From positions 1 to 64,000 of the forward strand of contig NZ_JAFBAR010000124.1 of assembly GCF_019247635.1 (NCBI RefSeq): a DNA stretch of 64,000 nt. Reading direction: 5' to 3'. The notes under the pieces were generated by a model. That model ran no database searches. It saw only the letters and a program-made list of their open reading frames with translations, and had not been told where the DNA came from. The stretch comes from Mycobacterium sp. GTDB lineage: Bacteria > Actinomycetota > Actinomycetes > Mycobacteriales > Mycobacteriaceae. Both the position numbers and the translations under genes were made by a program. Positions 1 to 8,833 of this stretch are shown piece after piece (the first letter of the stretch is position 1; each line of letters begins with the position of its first letter).

Positions 1-213
1 ATCGGGGGGCTCAGCGATCTCGGCGAAGATCCGATACATCAGCCCCCGGTTCGTGCGCTCCTGGGTTTCCAGCCGTTCGGCCACCTCCACCCGAAAGTCA
101 TTGCCCGCCAGATCCGAGGGGGTATCCCGCAACACCTGATGGGCGGCATCGATCGCCTGCAGTGCGGCGCTGATGCGTTCGCGTGCCTCTGGCGGACTGA
201 CCCAATTACCCAC
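1..213 (-). CDS. DUF222/13E12-repeat-like HNH family protein, 5' part
   Basis: Only the first 71 codons lie in the window; the gene continues past the left edge. The start is taken as GTG at 213, preceded by a G-rich stretch. The residues (ISAALQAIDAAH near 14-25, then ERLETQERTNRGLMYRIF near 46-63 and AEIAEPPD) resemble the N-terminus of mycobacterial DUF222 proteins. These are the 13E12-repeat family, whose usual members have a C-terminal HNH nuclease domain that would lie outside the window. The family assignment is from recall of this N-terminal pattern. The gene points away from the kinase operon and has two DnaA-box-like sequences upstream. Confidence 0.55.
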   Translation of the reverse strand, partial: MGNWVSPPEARERISAALQAIDAAHQVLRDTPSDLAGNDFRVEVAERLETQERTNRGLMYRIFAEIAEPPD

Positions 214-618
214 CCCCCAAAGATATCGAACACACGTGCGAACAACACCCGACAACGGCCGATCTGTGGATAAACCGCAAACTGTGGATAAAGCGGCCCC
301 ACCGTCCCGTCGACGTTCACGTTTGTCAGTGCCTCCCCCGATGCTCAGGCCATGGCGAACATCGCGACTTCTATACGCGGCGCACCCAAGGACCAGACAA
401 TCGGAAGTACCGGACGGGAAATCGATTTCAAAGTCGTGAGTAGCTGGGCAGCGCGGTTGGCACCGCGGCGGTGGCGATGGCGCGAAAATGCACGCACGCG
501 CACTCCGGACGACGGGGGGCCCCTTCAGCATCGCGATCGACGAGGCCGGCGCCCAGAATCCCCTGAACCCGTCCCTCACCGTCAGGAGGGAGGCACCGAC
601 CTCTATCACCCGGGGCGG
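214..618. other. Intergenic region with two DnaA-box-like repeats
   Basis: About 400 bases between the DUF222-like gene and the transporter stop; both genes are on the minus strand. I see no convincing gene; the long plus-strand frame starting here is antisense to the transporter. The visible structure is the 9-mer TGTGGATAA twice (265-273 and 283-291), the second copy 18 bases after the first. No strong terminator hairpin with a T-tract was found. Confidence 0.5.
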
Positions 619-3270
619 TCAGCCGCCCTTGAGGCGGATCTTCCATCGCACGAAGCTCAGGTAGAAGACGCTGATTACGGCCAGCATGGCGATGTCGAAC
701 CACCACGCCCCCGCCGTGTGATGCCAGTGCGAGTCCTTCGGTGTGAGTGGCCCGGGCACCAGTTTGGTCAGGTCGACGGTCGAGGCCGACGCTGCGAAAC
801 CCCATCTGGCGGGCGTGGCCCACGACATCTGGTCCAGCCCGATCCGGGCGGTCACCGGGATCATGCCGCCGGAGAAGACCAGCTGCGACATCACCGCGAC
901 GACCAGCAGGGGCATGATCTGTTCGTTGGACTTGGCCACGGCCGAGAGCGCCAAACCGAGCATCGCAGAGGCGACGCACGTCGCCGCGACGTCGACAAAG
1001 AGCTCGAGACCCGGGATGCCCAAGGCCACGGCTCCCTGGGTGGGGCCGCCCTTGCCGTTGAGCACAATGATGGTCACGATCGCCGATTGGACGATCGCGA
1101 ACACGGTATAGACGCAGACCTTGGCCAACAGATACGCACTGGTGGACAGGCCGACCGCCTGTTCTCGGCGGAAGATGGGTCGCTCACCGATGAGGTCGCG
1201 GATCGTCAGGGCGGTCCCCATGAACACCGCGCCGACGTTGAGCAACACCAGAATCTGCCCGGGTTCGTTGGGGGCGTTGCCCATCGGATTAGGTGTACCG
1301 AAGCCGACGTCGCCGGGCACCGACATCGACAGCGAACCCATGATGAACGGCAACAGGGCCAGGAAGACGAAATAGCCGCGGTCGGAGATGATCAGCCGCA
1401 GCTGCCGCCTGGCGATCGTAGAGAACTGTCTGACCAGGCTCGTGTGCGACGGATCGCCCAGTTCGGCCGGTTGCTCCGTCGGTGGCGCCGGGGGTGGCGG
1501 ACCGGTCCGTGCGAGGTACCTCGCCTGCGCGCCGTCCGGGTCGTCGGCCACCGTGCTGAAGATGTCGGCCCAGTTCGTCGTCCCCATGGCCGGACCGATC
1601 TGGCTGGGCGGCCCGCAGAACGCCGTCTTGCCGCCGGGTGCGAGCAACAGCACCTGGTCACAGACGTCCAGGTAGGTAAGGGAGTGGGTCACCACCAGCA
1701 CCACACGACCGGCGTCGGCCAATTGCCGCAGCATGGTCATGACCTGCCGGTCCAGCGCCGGGTCCAGGCCGGACGTCGGCTCGTCGAGGATCAGCAGCGA
1801 CGGCCCGGTCAGCAGCTCCAGCGCCACCGACGCGCGCTTGCGCTGACCACCCGACAGCTTGTCGACGCGGGTCTCGAGGTGCTTGGTCATCTCGAGTTCC
1901 TCGAGGACCCGCGCGACCACCTGTTCGCGGTCCTCCTTCGTGGTGTCCGGCGGCAGGCGCAACTCAGCGGCAAACATCAGCGCCTGCTTCACCGTGAGCT
2001 GACCGTGCACGACGTCGTCCTGCGGCACCATGCCGATCCTGCTTCGCAGCGAGGCGTATTCGGCGTGCACGTTGTGCCCCTCGAACGTCACCGTGCCGCT
2101 GGTCGGGTGCGTGTAGCCCGCGACCAGCCTCGCGAAGGTCGACTTGCCGGCACCGGACGGGCCGATGACGGCGGTGAGCATGCCGGGACGGGCGGACACC
2201 GAGATGTTGTCCAGCAGCGTCTTGTTGCCCTCGATCGTCCATGTCACTCCGCGCACGTCCAAGCCGCCGGTGCGGGTCTCCAGCAAGCTCTCTTCGCGAC
2301 GCGCGAGCGTGCCGTTGGCGAAGACGAGGTCGATGTTGCCGATGGTGACGACGTCACCGTCGTGCAGCACCGCCGTTTCGACTCGGGTGCCGTTGACGAA
2401 GGTGCCGTTGATGCTGCGGTTGTCGTGGATCTCGGTGCCCGTGGCGGTCGGGACCAGGGTGGCGTGGTGGCGGGAGGCCAGTACTTCAGGAATGACGATG
2501 TCGTTGTCGTTGGCCCGGCCAATCTTGATGGCGCCCGGCGACGACTCCGCGACCCCCTTGCCCGGCCGCAGGATCTTGAGCATCGAGGTCGCGATGTTCC
2601 CCGTCTCGCCGGCCATGCGGCCGGTCGCCTCGACATGCGGCGGGATGGGGTGGGCGCCTGTGGGGGGCCGGTAAATCTGGGGCGCCTGCTGAGGTCCGCT
2701 GGTGTGCGGTCCCGTGGGGTGCGAGGCGGTGACCGGGCGCACCGGCGGGTTGCTGGCCGGTGGTCGCTGTTGGGGGCCCGACGGATAGTGCGGGGGCGAG
2801 GACGGTGGACGCGGTGTGCTCCCCGGTGGCGGTTGCGGTTGCGGCGGCCGCGACGGCGGGGCCGAAGGAGGCGGGCCCTGGGGCGGCAGAAGTCCCGTCG
2901 GCGCGTTGGACAGCTGTATCGACGTCGTCTGCGGCGGGCGTCCTGCCAAACCCTGGTGGCGCCCGACCTCGAAGGTCACAGCCGGCCCATCGGGATTGCC
3001 GAGATTGATCCGCTGGCCGTCGTGGATGTCGACGACCGGCACGCGTCGGTTGTTGAGGAAGATCCCGTTGAGGCTGCCGTTGTCGACCGCAATCCATCGG
3101 CCCTGGTCGAAGCGCACCAGCAGGTGGGCCCGGGAGATCAGGGGCTGCGCCACTCGGACGTCTGCACGCAGGTCGCGCCCGATGACAACATCGTTGCCAG
3201 CGGCGAACGTACGTTCAGACCCCTCGTACCGCACGGTCAGCACCGGCGGGGCTGGTGTGCTCATCGGCAC
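619..3270 (-). CDS. FHA-domain ABC transporter, Rv1747 orthologue
   Basis: Exporter half-transporter of about 883 residues, like M. tuberculosis Rv1747 (865). Order: an FHA domain in the first ~105 residues (GRDLRADVRV, SRAHLLVRF, NGSLNGIFLNN); a Pro-rich linker; a second FHA domain near 220-320 (GRANDNDIVIPE, SRHHATL, RSINGTFVNG); an ABC ATPase with Walker A GPSGAGKS, signature LSGGQRKR and Walker B LLILDEPTSGLD; then about six membrane segments of the ABC-2/ABCG kind. FHA domains bind phosphothreonine, and Rv1747 is a known substrate of PknF; the kinase gene lies 60-85 bp upstream on the same strand, so co-transcription is likely. I prefer GTG 3270 by alignment to remembered Rv1747; GTG 3294 and ATG 3264 are also possible, and none has a strong ribosome site. 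The substrate is unproven. Confidence 0.93.
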   Translation of the reverse strand: MPMSTPAPPVLTVRYEGSERTFAAGNDVVIGRDLRADVRVAQPLISRAHLLVRFDQGRWIAVDNGSLNGIFLNNRRVPVVDIHDGQRINLGNPDGPAVTFEVGRHQGLAGRPPQTTSIQLSNAPTGLLPPQGPPPSAPPSRPPQPQPPPGSTPRPPSSPPHYPSGPQQRPPASNPPVRPVTASHPTGPHTSGPQQAPQIYRPPTGAHPIPPHVEATGRMAGETGNIATSMLKILRPGKGVAESSPGAIKIGRANDNDIVIPEVLASRHHATLVPTATGTEIHDNRSINGTFVNGTRVETAVLHDGDVVTIGNIDLVFANGTLARREESLLETRTGGLDVRGVTWTIEGNKTLLDNISVSARPGMLTAVIGPSGAGKSTFARLVAGYTHPTSGTVTFEGHNVHAEYASLRSRIGMVPQDDVVHGQLTVKQALMFAAELRLPPDTTKEDREQVVARVLEELEMTKHLETRVDKLSGGQRKRASVALELLTGPSLLILDEPTSGLDPALDRQVMTMLRQLADAGRVVLVVTHSLTYLDVCDQVLLLAPGGKTAFCGPPSQIGPAMGTTNWADIFSTVADDPDGAQARYLARTGPPPPAPPTEQPAELGDPSHTSLVRQFSTIARRQLRLIISDRGYFVFLALLPFIMGSLSMSVPGDVGFGTPNPMGNAPNEPGQILVLLNVGAVFMGTALTIRDLIGERPIFRREQAVGLSTSAYLLAKVCVYTVFAIVQSAIVTIIVLNGKGGPTQGAVALGIPGLELFVDVAATCVASAMLGLALSAVAKSNEQIMPLLVVAVMSQLVFSGGMIPVTARIGLDQMSWATPARWGFAASASTVDLTKLVPGPLTPKDSHWHHTAGAWWFDIAMLAVISVFYLSFVRWKIRLKGG

Positions 3271-3354
3271 CAACTGTATCGGCACGGGGGCCAACTGCAG
3301 GGCAAGGGCGCAAAAAGGATTACCGGCGGGTGCCGAGGGTGGGTCGGTGGGGCG

Positions 3355-4794
3355 TTACGGCCAACCGCGGCTGCGCCGAATGTCCTGCCAGCAATCGCGC
3401 CGGGTCTGCCCGGTCTGCTGCATACATACTCTGATCGGCGATTCCTGCTCGGTGGGCACCGGCGTTTCGTCGGGTTCCGGCGTGGCCGTGACGGTCGGAC
3501 TGGCGACGGTGCCCTCGGTCAGCGACCAGATGGTCGTGTTGGTTCCCTCCAGCGTCGAGCAGTAGGCGGTGGCCCCGGTCTTGGTGCTGCCGGTGCTGCC
3601 GAGCTGTGCACAGACGGCACCAATGACCACGGGGGCCGGCGCGGGCGGCTCGGATGCGGTTGTCGACGCGCCCCCTGGGGTGGTCTGGGGCGTGGGCGAG
3701 GGCGCAGCTGTCACCGAGGCGGTGGCGGGGGCCGTGCTGGTGGTGGCCTTGCCGGCTCCGGTCGGCGGTGCGGCGTGCTCGTCGTCAGCGCGCTGGAACT
3801 CGAGCACGCCGAAGGCAATTGCGACGAGAAGCAGCAATGCCAGCACCGCCGGGACGACGATCGCGGCTCGCAGCACCGAAGGCCGGGCCGGCGCGGTTGC
3901 GATGGGCTGGGACAGAACCGTCGCCTCCAGTTCCGGGGCGTTGACACCGTCGAGGTGCGCGCCGAGTGCCCGGGCGAAGTCGATGCACTTCTCGTAGCGG
4001 TCCTTGGGCTCCTTGGCCAGCGCCTTGGCCATGACGGGATCAATCGCGGCCAGTTCGGGAACGCGATCGCCGATTGCCGGTGGAGACGCGTTGAGGTGCT
4101 GGCTGATCACCACGGCGGCGTTGGAGTTTTGAAACGGTGGGCCGCCCGTCAGCAGGTGGTACGCGGTCGCGGCCAGTGCATACTGGTCTGCCCGTCCATC
4201 GAGCTCGTGGCCCATCAACTGTTCGGGGGCAGCATAGGCGACGGTGCCCACCGTCATGTTGGTCGCTGTCAATCCGCTGGGGTCATCGACCAAGCCGGCG
4301 ATCCCGAAGTCGGCCAACATGATTCGACGATCGCCCGACTCGGCGGCAGCCGGCCGGGCGAGCAGGATGTTGGCGGGCTTGACGTCACGGTGTAACAGCT
4401 TGTGTTGATGGGCGTAATCAAGGGCTTCGGCGACCGCGGTGATGAGCTTGGCGACCTCGGCGGCCGGCATGCCGCCCGGATATTGCTCGTGCAGCAAGCG
4501 CCCGGCGTCGGTCCCGTCGACATAGTCCATGTCGATCCACAGTTGGCCGTCGAATTCGCCGCGGTCGTGCACGGCGACGATATGCGGGTGCCAAAGGGAC
4601 GCGGCGACGTCGGCTTCGCGGTTGAAGCGTTCCCGATATTCGCCGGTCGCCGACACCTCGGCCCGCAGCACCTTGAGCGCGTCCTGCCGGGGCAGTCGTG
4701 GGTGCCGGGCCAGGTAGACCTCCCCCATGCCGCCCGATCCCAGTCTCCGAACAATGGTGTAGCCGGCAAACGTCGAACCATCGGCGAGCGGCAT
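3355..4794 (-). CDS. pknF: Ser/Thr protein kinase PknF
   Basis: Membrane-bound eukaryotic-type kinase of 479 residues (M. tuberculosis PknF has 476). The glycine loop GSGGMGEV is near 19-26, the ATP lysine is Lys41 (DALKVL), the catalytic loop is HRDVKPAN at 135-142, and DFG is at 162-164. The activation loop carries Thr residues ([10 protein letters not shown]), followed by APE at 189-191. A single transmembrane helix lies near 309-331. It is followed by a Thr/Pro/Ala-rich linker and an extracellular Cys-containing domain ending in IRRSRGWP, much as in PknF. It heads a two-gene unit with the FHA-ABC transporter, and phosphorylation of that transporter's FHA region is the known link. In M. 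tuberculosis the pair is Rv1746-Rv1747. Confidence 0.95.
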   Translation of the reverse strand: MPLADGSTFAGYTIVRRLGSGGMGEVYLARHPRLPRQDALKVLRAEVSATGEYRERFNREADVAASLWHPHIVAVHDRGEFDGQLWIDMDYVDGTDAGRLLHEQYPGGMPAAEVAKLITAVAEALDYAHQHKLLHRDVKPANILLARPAAAESGDRRIMLADFGIAGLVDDPSGLTATNMTVGTVAYAAPEQLMGHELDGRADQYALAATAYHLLTGGPPFQNSNAAVVISQHLNASPPAIGDRVPELAAIDPVMAKALAKEPKDRYEKCIDFARALGAHLDGVNAPELEATVLSQPIATAPARPSVLRAAIVVPAVLALLLLVAIAFGVLEFQRADDEHAAPPTGAGKATTSTAPATASVTAAPSPTPQTTPGGASTTASEPPAPAPVVIGAVCAQLGSTGSTKTGATAYCSTLEGTNTTIWSLTEGTVASPTVTATPEPDETPVPTEQESPIRVCMQQTGQTRRDCWQDIRRSRGWP

Positions 4795-4889
4795 GGCGGC
4801 ATCGTAGCCCGCGATGGCGCCGAAGTTGCGAGTCAGGTCTTCCGCACCGACAGCATCGACACCGCCGAACGCACCGAACGGCGAAATAC

Positions 4890-5165
4890 GGGCGTGCGCG
4901 CCCCGCGGCCCTCGCCCCGCGCGCCGCGGCCCGGCGCGGTGGCCCCACCGCGCGAATGCCTCGGCTCACCCGCGCTACGCGTTGGTGATAAACGCGAAGT
5001 GGCGCAACAACATCCGGAACGTCACAGGCATCTCCATGTTGGCGAAGCGGCCCCGATGCAGCGGTGCACATCCCCGCCGAAAGGCACCCACAGCGCGGAG
5101 CCGGCGGCGCCGTAGCGGCGAGCCAGGGGGCCAATCGCGCGGTACATCGAAGCACCGTCCATCGT
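4890..5165 (-). pseudogene. Cytochrome P450 C-terminal remnant
   Basis: On the minus strand, near 5100-5050, the translation WVPFGGDVHRCIGAA is the P450 heme-binding signature (FGxGxHxCxG, Cys ligand present). One base is missing just after it. In the next frame the text continues NMEMPVTFRMLLRHFAF, the usual helix after the Cys loop (FANMEM..TLR.LLR.F). A stop follows, and a third frame gives [17 protein letters not shown], the usual P450 C-terminal segment. Only the heme-binding end survives, with at least two frameshifts, so it cannot encode a functional enzyme. The boundaries are approximate. Confidence 0.8.
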
Positions 5166-5210
5166 GCGGCGACCGACCGAGCGCGTCTTGCGTTTCCGTG
5201 CGCCGACCTA

Positions 5211-5232
5211 TAACTTGTTGGTCAACAAGTTA
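5211..5232. promoter_or_regulatory. Perfect palindromic operator, probably for the TetR gene
   Basis: Ten-base arms TAACTTGTTG and CAACAAGTTA are separated by GT and match perfectly. The site is 16 bases before an ATG (5248) and about 116 bases before the TetR start. Size and symmetry are typical of TetR-dimer operators. Autoregulation of the downstream operon is inferred. Confidence 0.7.
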
Positions 5233-5247
5233 GTTAGGTAGACGGCG

Positions 5248-5352
5248 ATGTTGCGTGCGCGGATGACAGGGACCCACGTCGCGGCAACGGCCGCCTTCCT
5301 GGCCAGCAACCAGGCCGTCGGCCAGGTTGTGGTGCAGACCGGGCAGGCGTGA
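5248..5352 (+). pseudogene. Short-chain dehydrogenase C-terminal remnant (34 codons)
   Basis: The frame from ATG 5248 ends AATAAFLASNQAVGQVVVQTGQA, which matches the last helix and C-terminus of classical SDR enzymes (ATAAFLAS...GQVxxVDGGQA). The Rossmann domain and active site are missing. The stop TGA overlaps the GTG start of the TetR gene, so the remnant could still couple translation of that gene. It looks like a deletion that joined the original promoter and operator to the end of an SDR gene. Confidence 0.65.
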
Positions 5353-5993
5353 GCGACGATCCCCGCCCGCGGCGCACCCAAGAGGAGCGTCGCGCCGACG
5401 CCGAGCACCGACTGCTGGACGCCGCAGCCGAGCTGATCACCGAAATCGGTCCCGCCCGTATCACTTTGGCCAACATCGGCGAGCGTGCCGGCTACAGCCG
5501 CGGCCTGGCGACCCATCACTTCGGGTCCAAGGGGGCGATGATGCAGCGCCTCGTCGACGCGGTCACCGCGCAGTTCCGTGCAGCGGTCTTCGCGAACAGT
5601 CAATCGGATTCGGTCCTGGACGAGGCGTTGGGTCTGATCGATACCTATTTCGCGGCGCTGGCACATCCGGCGCCGATCAACCGAGCCCGGCTCATGTTGT
5701 GGGCCGACGCCGTGGTCGCCGGCTCACCCGAAGTCGCACCGACGATGCTCGCCGCGGATCGCGAATTCCGGGACGAATTGACCAAACTCATCCAAAGAGG
5801 CATCGCTTCAAGACAGTTCGCTGATTCCGTTAACCCCGACGGGCTGGCTACCGCAGTCGTCGGGATGCTGCGCGGCATCGCCCTCCAGCACCTGCTCGAT
5901 CCGCAAGTGGATCTCGGCGCCGCGCGCGCCGAGGCCGAGCGGCTTCTGATCAACCGAGTTAACCCACCACAACAGAAAGAAGCCAACCTGTGA
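5349..5993 (+). CDS. TetR-family transcriptional regulator
   Basis: A 214-residue repressor. An N-terminal TetR helix-turn-helix is clear: RLLDAAAELITEIGPARITLANIGERAGYSRG, then LATHHFGSKGAMMQRLVDAV near 45-65. The remaining helices form a ligand-binding and dimer domain (C-terminal TetR_C-like). The GTG start overlaps the end of the SDR remnant, and the stop overlaps the start of the VOC gene (GTGA). It therefore leads a five-gene operon and probably represses it through the palindrome at 5211-5232. The inducer is unknown. Confidence 0.9.
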   Translation: MSDDPRPRRTQEERRADAEHRLLDAAAELITEIGPARITLANIGERAGYSRGLATHHFGSKGAMMQRLVDAVTAQFRAAVFANSQSDSVLDEALGLIDTYFAALAHPAPINRARLMLWADAVVAGSPEVAPTMLAADREFRDELTKLIQRGIASRQFADSVNPDGLATAVVGMLRGIALQHLLDPQVDLGAARAEAERLLINRVNPPQQKEANL

Positions 5994-6508
5994 GCCGTAT
6001 CTTCGGCGATATCGCTCAGCTCGGTTACGTCGTGCGCGATATTCAAGCCTCCCTGCAACACTGGGTGCGCCACGGCGTCGGCCCGTGGTTCTACGTTGAA
6101 CGCGTCCCGCTTGACTACTTCCGCTACCAGGGTGCCGACAGTGATGCGCAGATCAGTGTCGCCCTGGCCAATTCCGGTGCCACCCAGCTCGAACTCATCC
6201 AGCAACGCAATGAGGCCCCGTCGATGTATAAGGACTTCCTCGACGCCGGCCACCATGGTGCGCAGCACATCGCCTACTGGACAGGCGATTACGACGCACT
6301 CTACGACAAAGCGATCGGCGAGGGTTATACCGTCGGCCAGGAAGGAAGCATCACCGGCGGACGCTTCGCCTACCTGCAGACGGAATGGGAACCCGGCACC
6401 ACGATCGAAATCTCCGATGTGTCCGGACCCAAGGGCCAGCTGTTCGCCCACATACGCGCGGTCGCCGCCAATTGGGATGGCTCCGAACCGATTCGGGTGC
6501 TCGCATGA
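5990..6508 (+). CDS. VOC-superfamily (glyoxalase-fold) protein
   Basis: A 172-residue protein of the vicinal oxygen chelate fold. It opens with FGDIAQLGYVVRDIQASLQHWV, the first beta-alpha-beta unit of glyoxalase/dioxygenase-like proteins; a second unit contains HIAYWTGDYDALYDKAIGEGY and FAYLQTE. His/Glu metal ligands are plausible (GAQHIAYW, TTIEISD), but exact ligands cannot be fixed by eye. Members of this type are often annotated as glyoxalase or methylmalonyl-CoA-epimerase-like. The GTG start overlaps the TetR stop, and the stop overlaps the next ATG. The substrate is unknown. Confidence 0.85.
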   Translation: MSRIFGDIAQLGYVVRDIQASLQHWVRHGVGPWFYVERVPLDYFRYQGADSDAQISVALANSGATQLELIQQRNEAPSMYKDFLDAGHHGAQHIAYWTGDYDALYDKAIGEGYTVGQEGSITGGRFAYLQTEWEPGTTIEISDVSGPKGQLFAHIRAVAANWDGSEPIRVLA

Positions 6509-7032
6509 ATGCCTCTCCGTTCAGCTATCCCGATCCTGAAGGGCTGCCAGCGGATCTGCGGGAGCGGGCGACCCGCCCAGGGGCGTTCAATATCGTTCGG
6601 ATGATGATGCACACCCCCGGTTTGGCACCCGGCTTCCTCGCGATGGCCGGTGACATGCTGCAACACAATTCGCTGCCGCACGATTGGCGCGAGCTGGCCA
6701 TTCTGAGGGTGGGGCACACCTACCGCGCCGGCTACGAAGTGCACCACCACAACAGGATCGGGCGCGCCGTCGGGCTCAGCGAGGCCGAACTGGAGGCCGT
6801 CACCGGAGACCCCGTCGAAGGCCTTACCCCGCAACAGGTCACGATCGTGCACCTCACCGATCTACTGCTGGCCCAGCACACCCTCACCGACACCCAGCGC
6901 GACGAGGCGCTCCAAGTGTTGACTGTCAACCAATTGGCCGACCTCGTGCTGACCGTTGGCTTCTACCAAATGGTCTCCAACTTCCTCAACACATTCGGCG
7001 TCACCCCGGACGGTGAGGAGGCCGCACAGTGA
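6505..7032 (+). CDS. Carboxymuconolactone decarboxylase-family (AhpD-like) protein
   Basis: A 175-residue all-helical protein starting at ATG 6505, which overlaps the VOC stop (ATGA). An in-frame upstream extension to 6385 is antisense or overlap noise. The text [60 protein letters not shown] is the CMD fold, with the His-rich turn ([13 protein letters not shown]) that replaces the EWxxHxxxA motif. The CxxC pair of true AhpD peroxidases is absent, so a decarboxylase-like or other non-redox role is likelier. Its operon position suggests a step in degradation of an organic acid or lactone. Confidence 0.85.
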   Translation: MNASPFSYPDPEGLPADLRERATRPGAFNIVRMMMHTPGLAPGFLAMAGDMLQHNSLPHDWRELAILRVGHTYRAGYEVHHHNRIGRAVGLSEAELEAVTGDPVEGLTPQQVTIVHLTDLLLAQHTLTDTQRDEALQVLTVNQLADLVLTVGFYQMVSNFLNTFGVTPDGEEAAQ

Positions 7033-7838
7033 AGGTTCACCACCTCAACTGCGGCACCATGAACATGCCCACGGCTCCGGTGTGCCACGTGCTGCTGGTC
7101 GAGACCGATGACGGCCTGGTGCTGGTGGATTCCGGCTTCGAGACGGCGGATTGCTCGGCCCCCGCGCGTCGCATCGGCCTGGCACGTCATGCGTCCCGGC
7201 CGGTGTTCCAGCACAGCGAGACCGCCGTTCACCAGATTGAGCGCCTCGGCTTCGAGCGGACTGACGTGCGCCACATCGTCATCACTCATTTCGATTTCGA
7301 CCATGTGGGCGGCATCTCCGACTTTCCCCATGCCCGTGTCCATCTCACCGCAGCCGAGGCGTTCGGGGCCATCCACTCACCGTCGAGGCAGGAGAAAATC
7401 CGGTACCGCTCTCAGCAGTGGGCTCACCGGCCAACGCTGGTCGAGCACAGCCCCGACGGGGAACCCTGGCGCGGCTTCGCGGCGGCCAAGGAACTCGCCG
7501 ATATCGCGCCCGGGATCGTATTCATCGCCCTGCCCGGCCACACCCGCGGGCACGCCTGCATCGCCGTGGACGCCGGGGATCGCTGGATTCTGCATGCCGG
7601 CGACGCCTTCTATCACCACGGCGCCCTAGACGCCGTCTCCCCCATCCCCCGGGCCCTGACACTGATGGAGAACCTCGTCGCCTTCGACCGAAAGCAGGTG
7701 CGCGCCAATCACGCTCGCCTTGCCGAACTGTACGCCCGCAACGAACCAGACTTACTGATCGTCTGCGCACACGACCCCGAGTTGTACCGTCGGGCCGACG
7801 CTGACACGACACCACATCGCAACCGGAGGCACCGTTGA
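7029..7838 (+). CDS. Metallo-beta-lactamase-fold hydrolase
   Basis: A 269-residue MBL-fold protein. The metal site motif reads HFDFDHVGG, where the canonical form is HxHxDH; the second His is replaced by Asp. Downstream elements are present: GHTRGH (third ligand region) and [10 protein letters not shown] (bridging Asp), and near the C-terminus CAHDPELY. The arrangement resembles the lactonase-like/N-acyl homoserine lactone hydrolase branch. The start overlaps the CMD stop and the stop overlaps the SDR start, so it is translationally coupled. Lactone ring opening would fit a neighbouring CMD-family protein, but this is inference. Confidence 0.87.
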   Translation: MKVHHLNCGTMNMPTAPVCHVLLVETDDGLVLVDSGFETADCSAPARRIGLARHASRPVFQHSETAVHQIERLGFERTDVRHIVITHFDFDHVGGISDFPHARVHLTAAEAFGAIHSPSRQEKIRYRSQQWAHRPTLVEHSPDGEPWRGFAAAKELADIAPGIVFIALPGHTRGHACIAVDAGDRWILHAGDAFYHHGALDAVSPIPRALTLMENLVAFDRKQVRANHARLAELYARNEPDLLIVCAHDPELYRRADADTTPHRNRRHR

Positions 7839-8656
7839 CCGAACCCCTCCTTTCCGACCGGGTGGCCGTGGTAACCGGCGGCGCTGGCGGCATCGGCGCG
7901 GCGACCGCGCTACTGTTCGCCCAACATGGCGCCATCGTGGTCGTCGCCGACATCGACCGCGACCGCGCGCATCGGACCGCCGACGGAATCGGTGGCGCGG
8001 CGCTGGCCGTCACCGTCGACGTCCGCGACGCCGGCCAGGTCAGCGCCTTGGCACGCACCGTGTTGGACCGCTTCGGCCGGGTGGACGTGCTGGTCAACAA
8101 CGTTGGCCACTGGGTGCGCCATCCGGGTCCTTTCGCCGGCACCGACCCGCAACTGTGGGACGAGCTGTATCGGGTGAACCTGCATCACGTCCTTCTCGTC
8201 ACCCGTGCGTTCCTGCCGGCGATGATCGACCGGAAGTCCGGTGCCATTGTCAACGTCTCCTCGGTGGAAGGATTGCGCGGCTACCCCGAAGACCCGGTCT
8301 ATGCGGCCTTCAAGGCGGCGGTCATCCACTTCACCCGCAGCCTGGCGGTCCAGGTAGGCCGAGACGGAGTGCGGGTGAACGCGATTGGCCCCGATGTCAC
8401 CGAATCCCTCCAGGTGCCCTACTCGCGGTGGCTGTCCCCCGACGAGCAGACGCAGTGGCCGCAATGGGTTCCGGTCGGGCGAATGGGTTTACCCGAGGAC
8501 CAGGCCCGCGTGATCCTCTTCCTGGCCTCGGACCTGTGGGCGTTCATCACCGGCCACACGATCCCGACCGACGGCGGCACCGGCGCGGCCGGCGGATGGT
8601 TTCGCTCCGCACGCCGCGCCGACCGTGACTGGACGAATCGACCCATCGCGCCCTGA
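7835..8656 (+). CDS. Short-chain dehydrogenase/reductase
   Basis: A 273-residue classical SDR starting at TTG 7835, overlapping the MBL stop. The cofactor motif TGGAGGIG is near 15-22. Asp in VVVADIDRD suggests NAD(H) preference, NNVG is near 90, the catalytic Ser lies in IVNVSSVEG, and YAAFK carries the catalytic Tyr and Lys. The C-terminal [16 protein letters not shown] is SDR-like with an extra tail. It is the last gene of the TetR operon. It faces the molybdopterin oxidoreductase convergently, with a hairpin between them. Confidence 0.9.
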   Translation: MTEPLLSDRVAVVTGGAGGIGAATALLFAQHGAIVVVADIDRDRAHRTADGIGGAALAVTVDVRDAGQVSALARTVLDRFGRVDVLVNNVGHWVRHPGPFAGTDPQLWDELYRVNLHHVLLVTRAFLPAMIDRKSGAIVNVSSVEGLRGYPEDPVYAAFKAAVIHFTRSLAVQVGRDGVRVNAIGPDVTESLQVPYSRWLSPDEQTQWPQWVPVGRMGLPEDQARVILFLASDLWAFITGHTIPTDGGTGAAGGWFRSARRADRDWTNRPIAP

Positions 8657-8679
8657 TCAAGCGGATCTGACACCGCGTC

Positions 8680-8704
8680 GATCCGACCGCATCATCGTCG
8701 GATC
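8680..8704. terminator. Possible bidirectional terminator hairpin
   Basis: GATCCGAC (8680-8687) pairs with GTCGGATC (8697-8704) across a 9-base loop. It lies between the convergent SDR and molybdopterin oxidoreductase genes. No T-tract is present, as is common in mycobacteria. Confidence 0.4.
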
Positions 8705-8833
8705 CGAGGGCAAAAGCGTTGCAGGAGCTACGATCTCGAGTAAGTCGACGAAAGCTAACGACGCCGTCAGATGGATCCGTCGAAGAAACGCCGGCGCTGG
8801 TTTGTCCTGTTCAGTCCTTCCGCGACTCGACCG

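Noticed and set aside
352-4395. A 1347-codon plus-strand open frame
   Set aside because: It lies antisense to the kinase and FHA-ABC genes, has a biased arginine/histidine-rich composition without domains, and is a high-GC frame shadow.
5208-5666. A 152-codon minus-strand frame over the TetR start
   Set aside because: Antisense to the TetR helix-turn-helix; no domain of its own.
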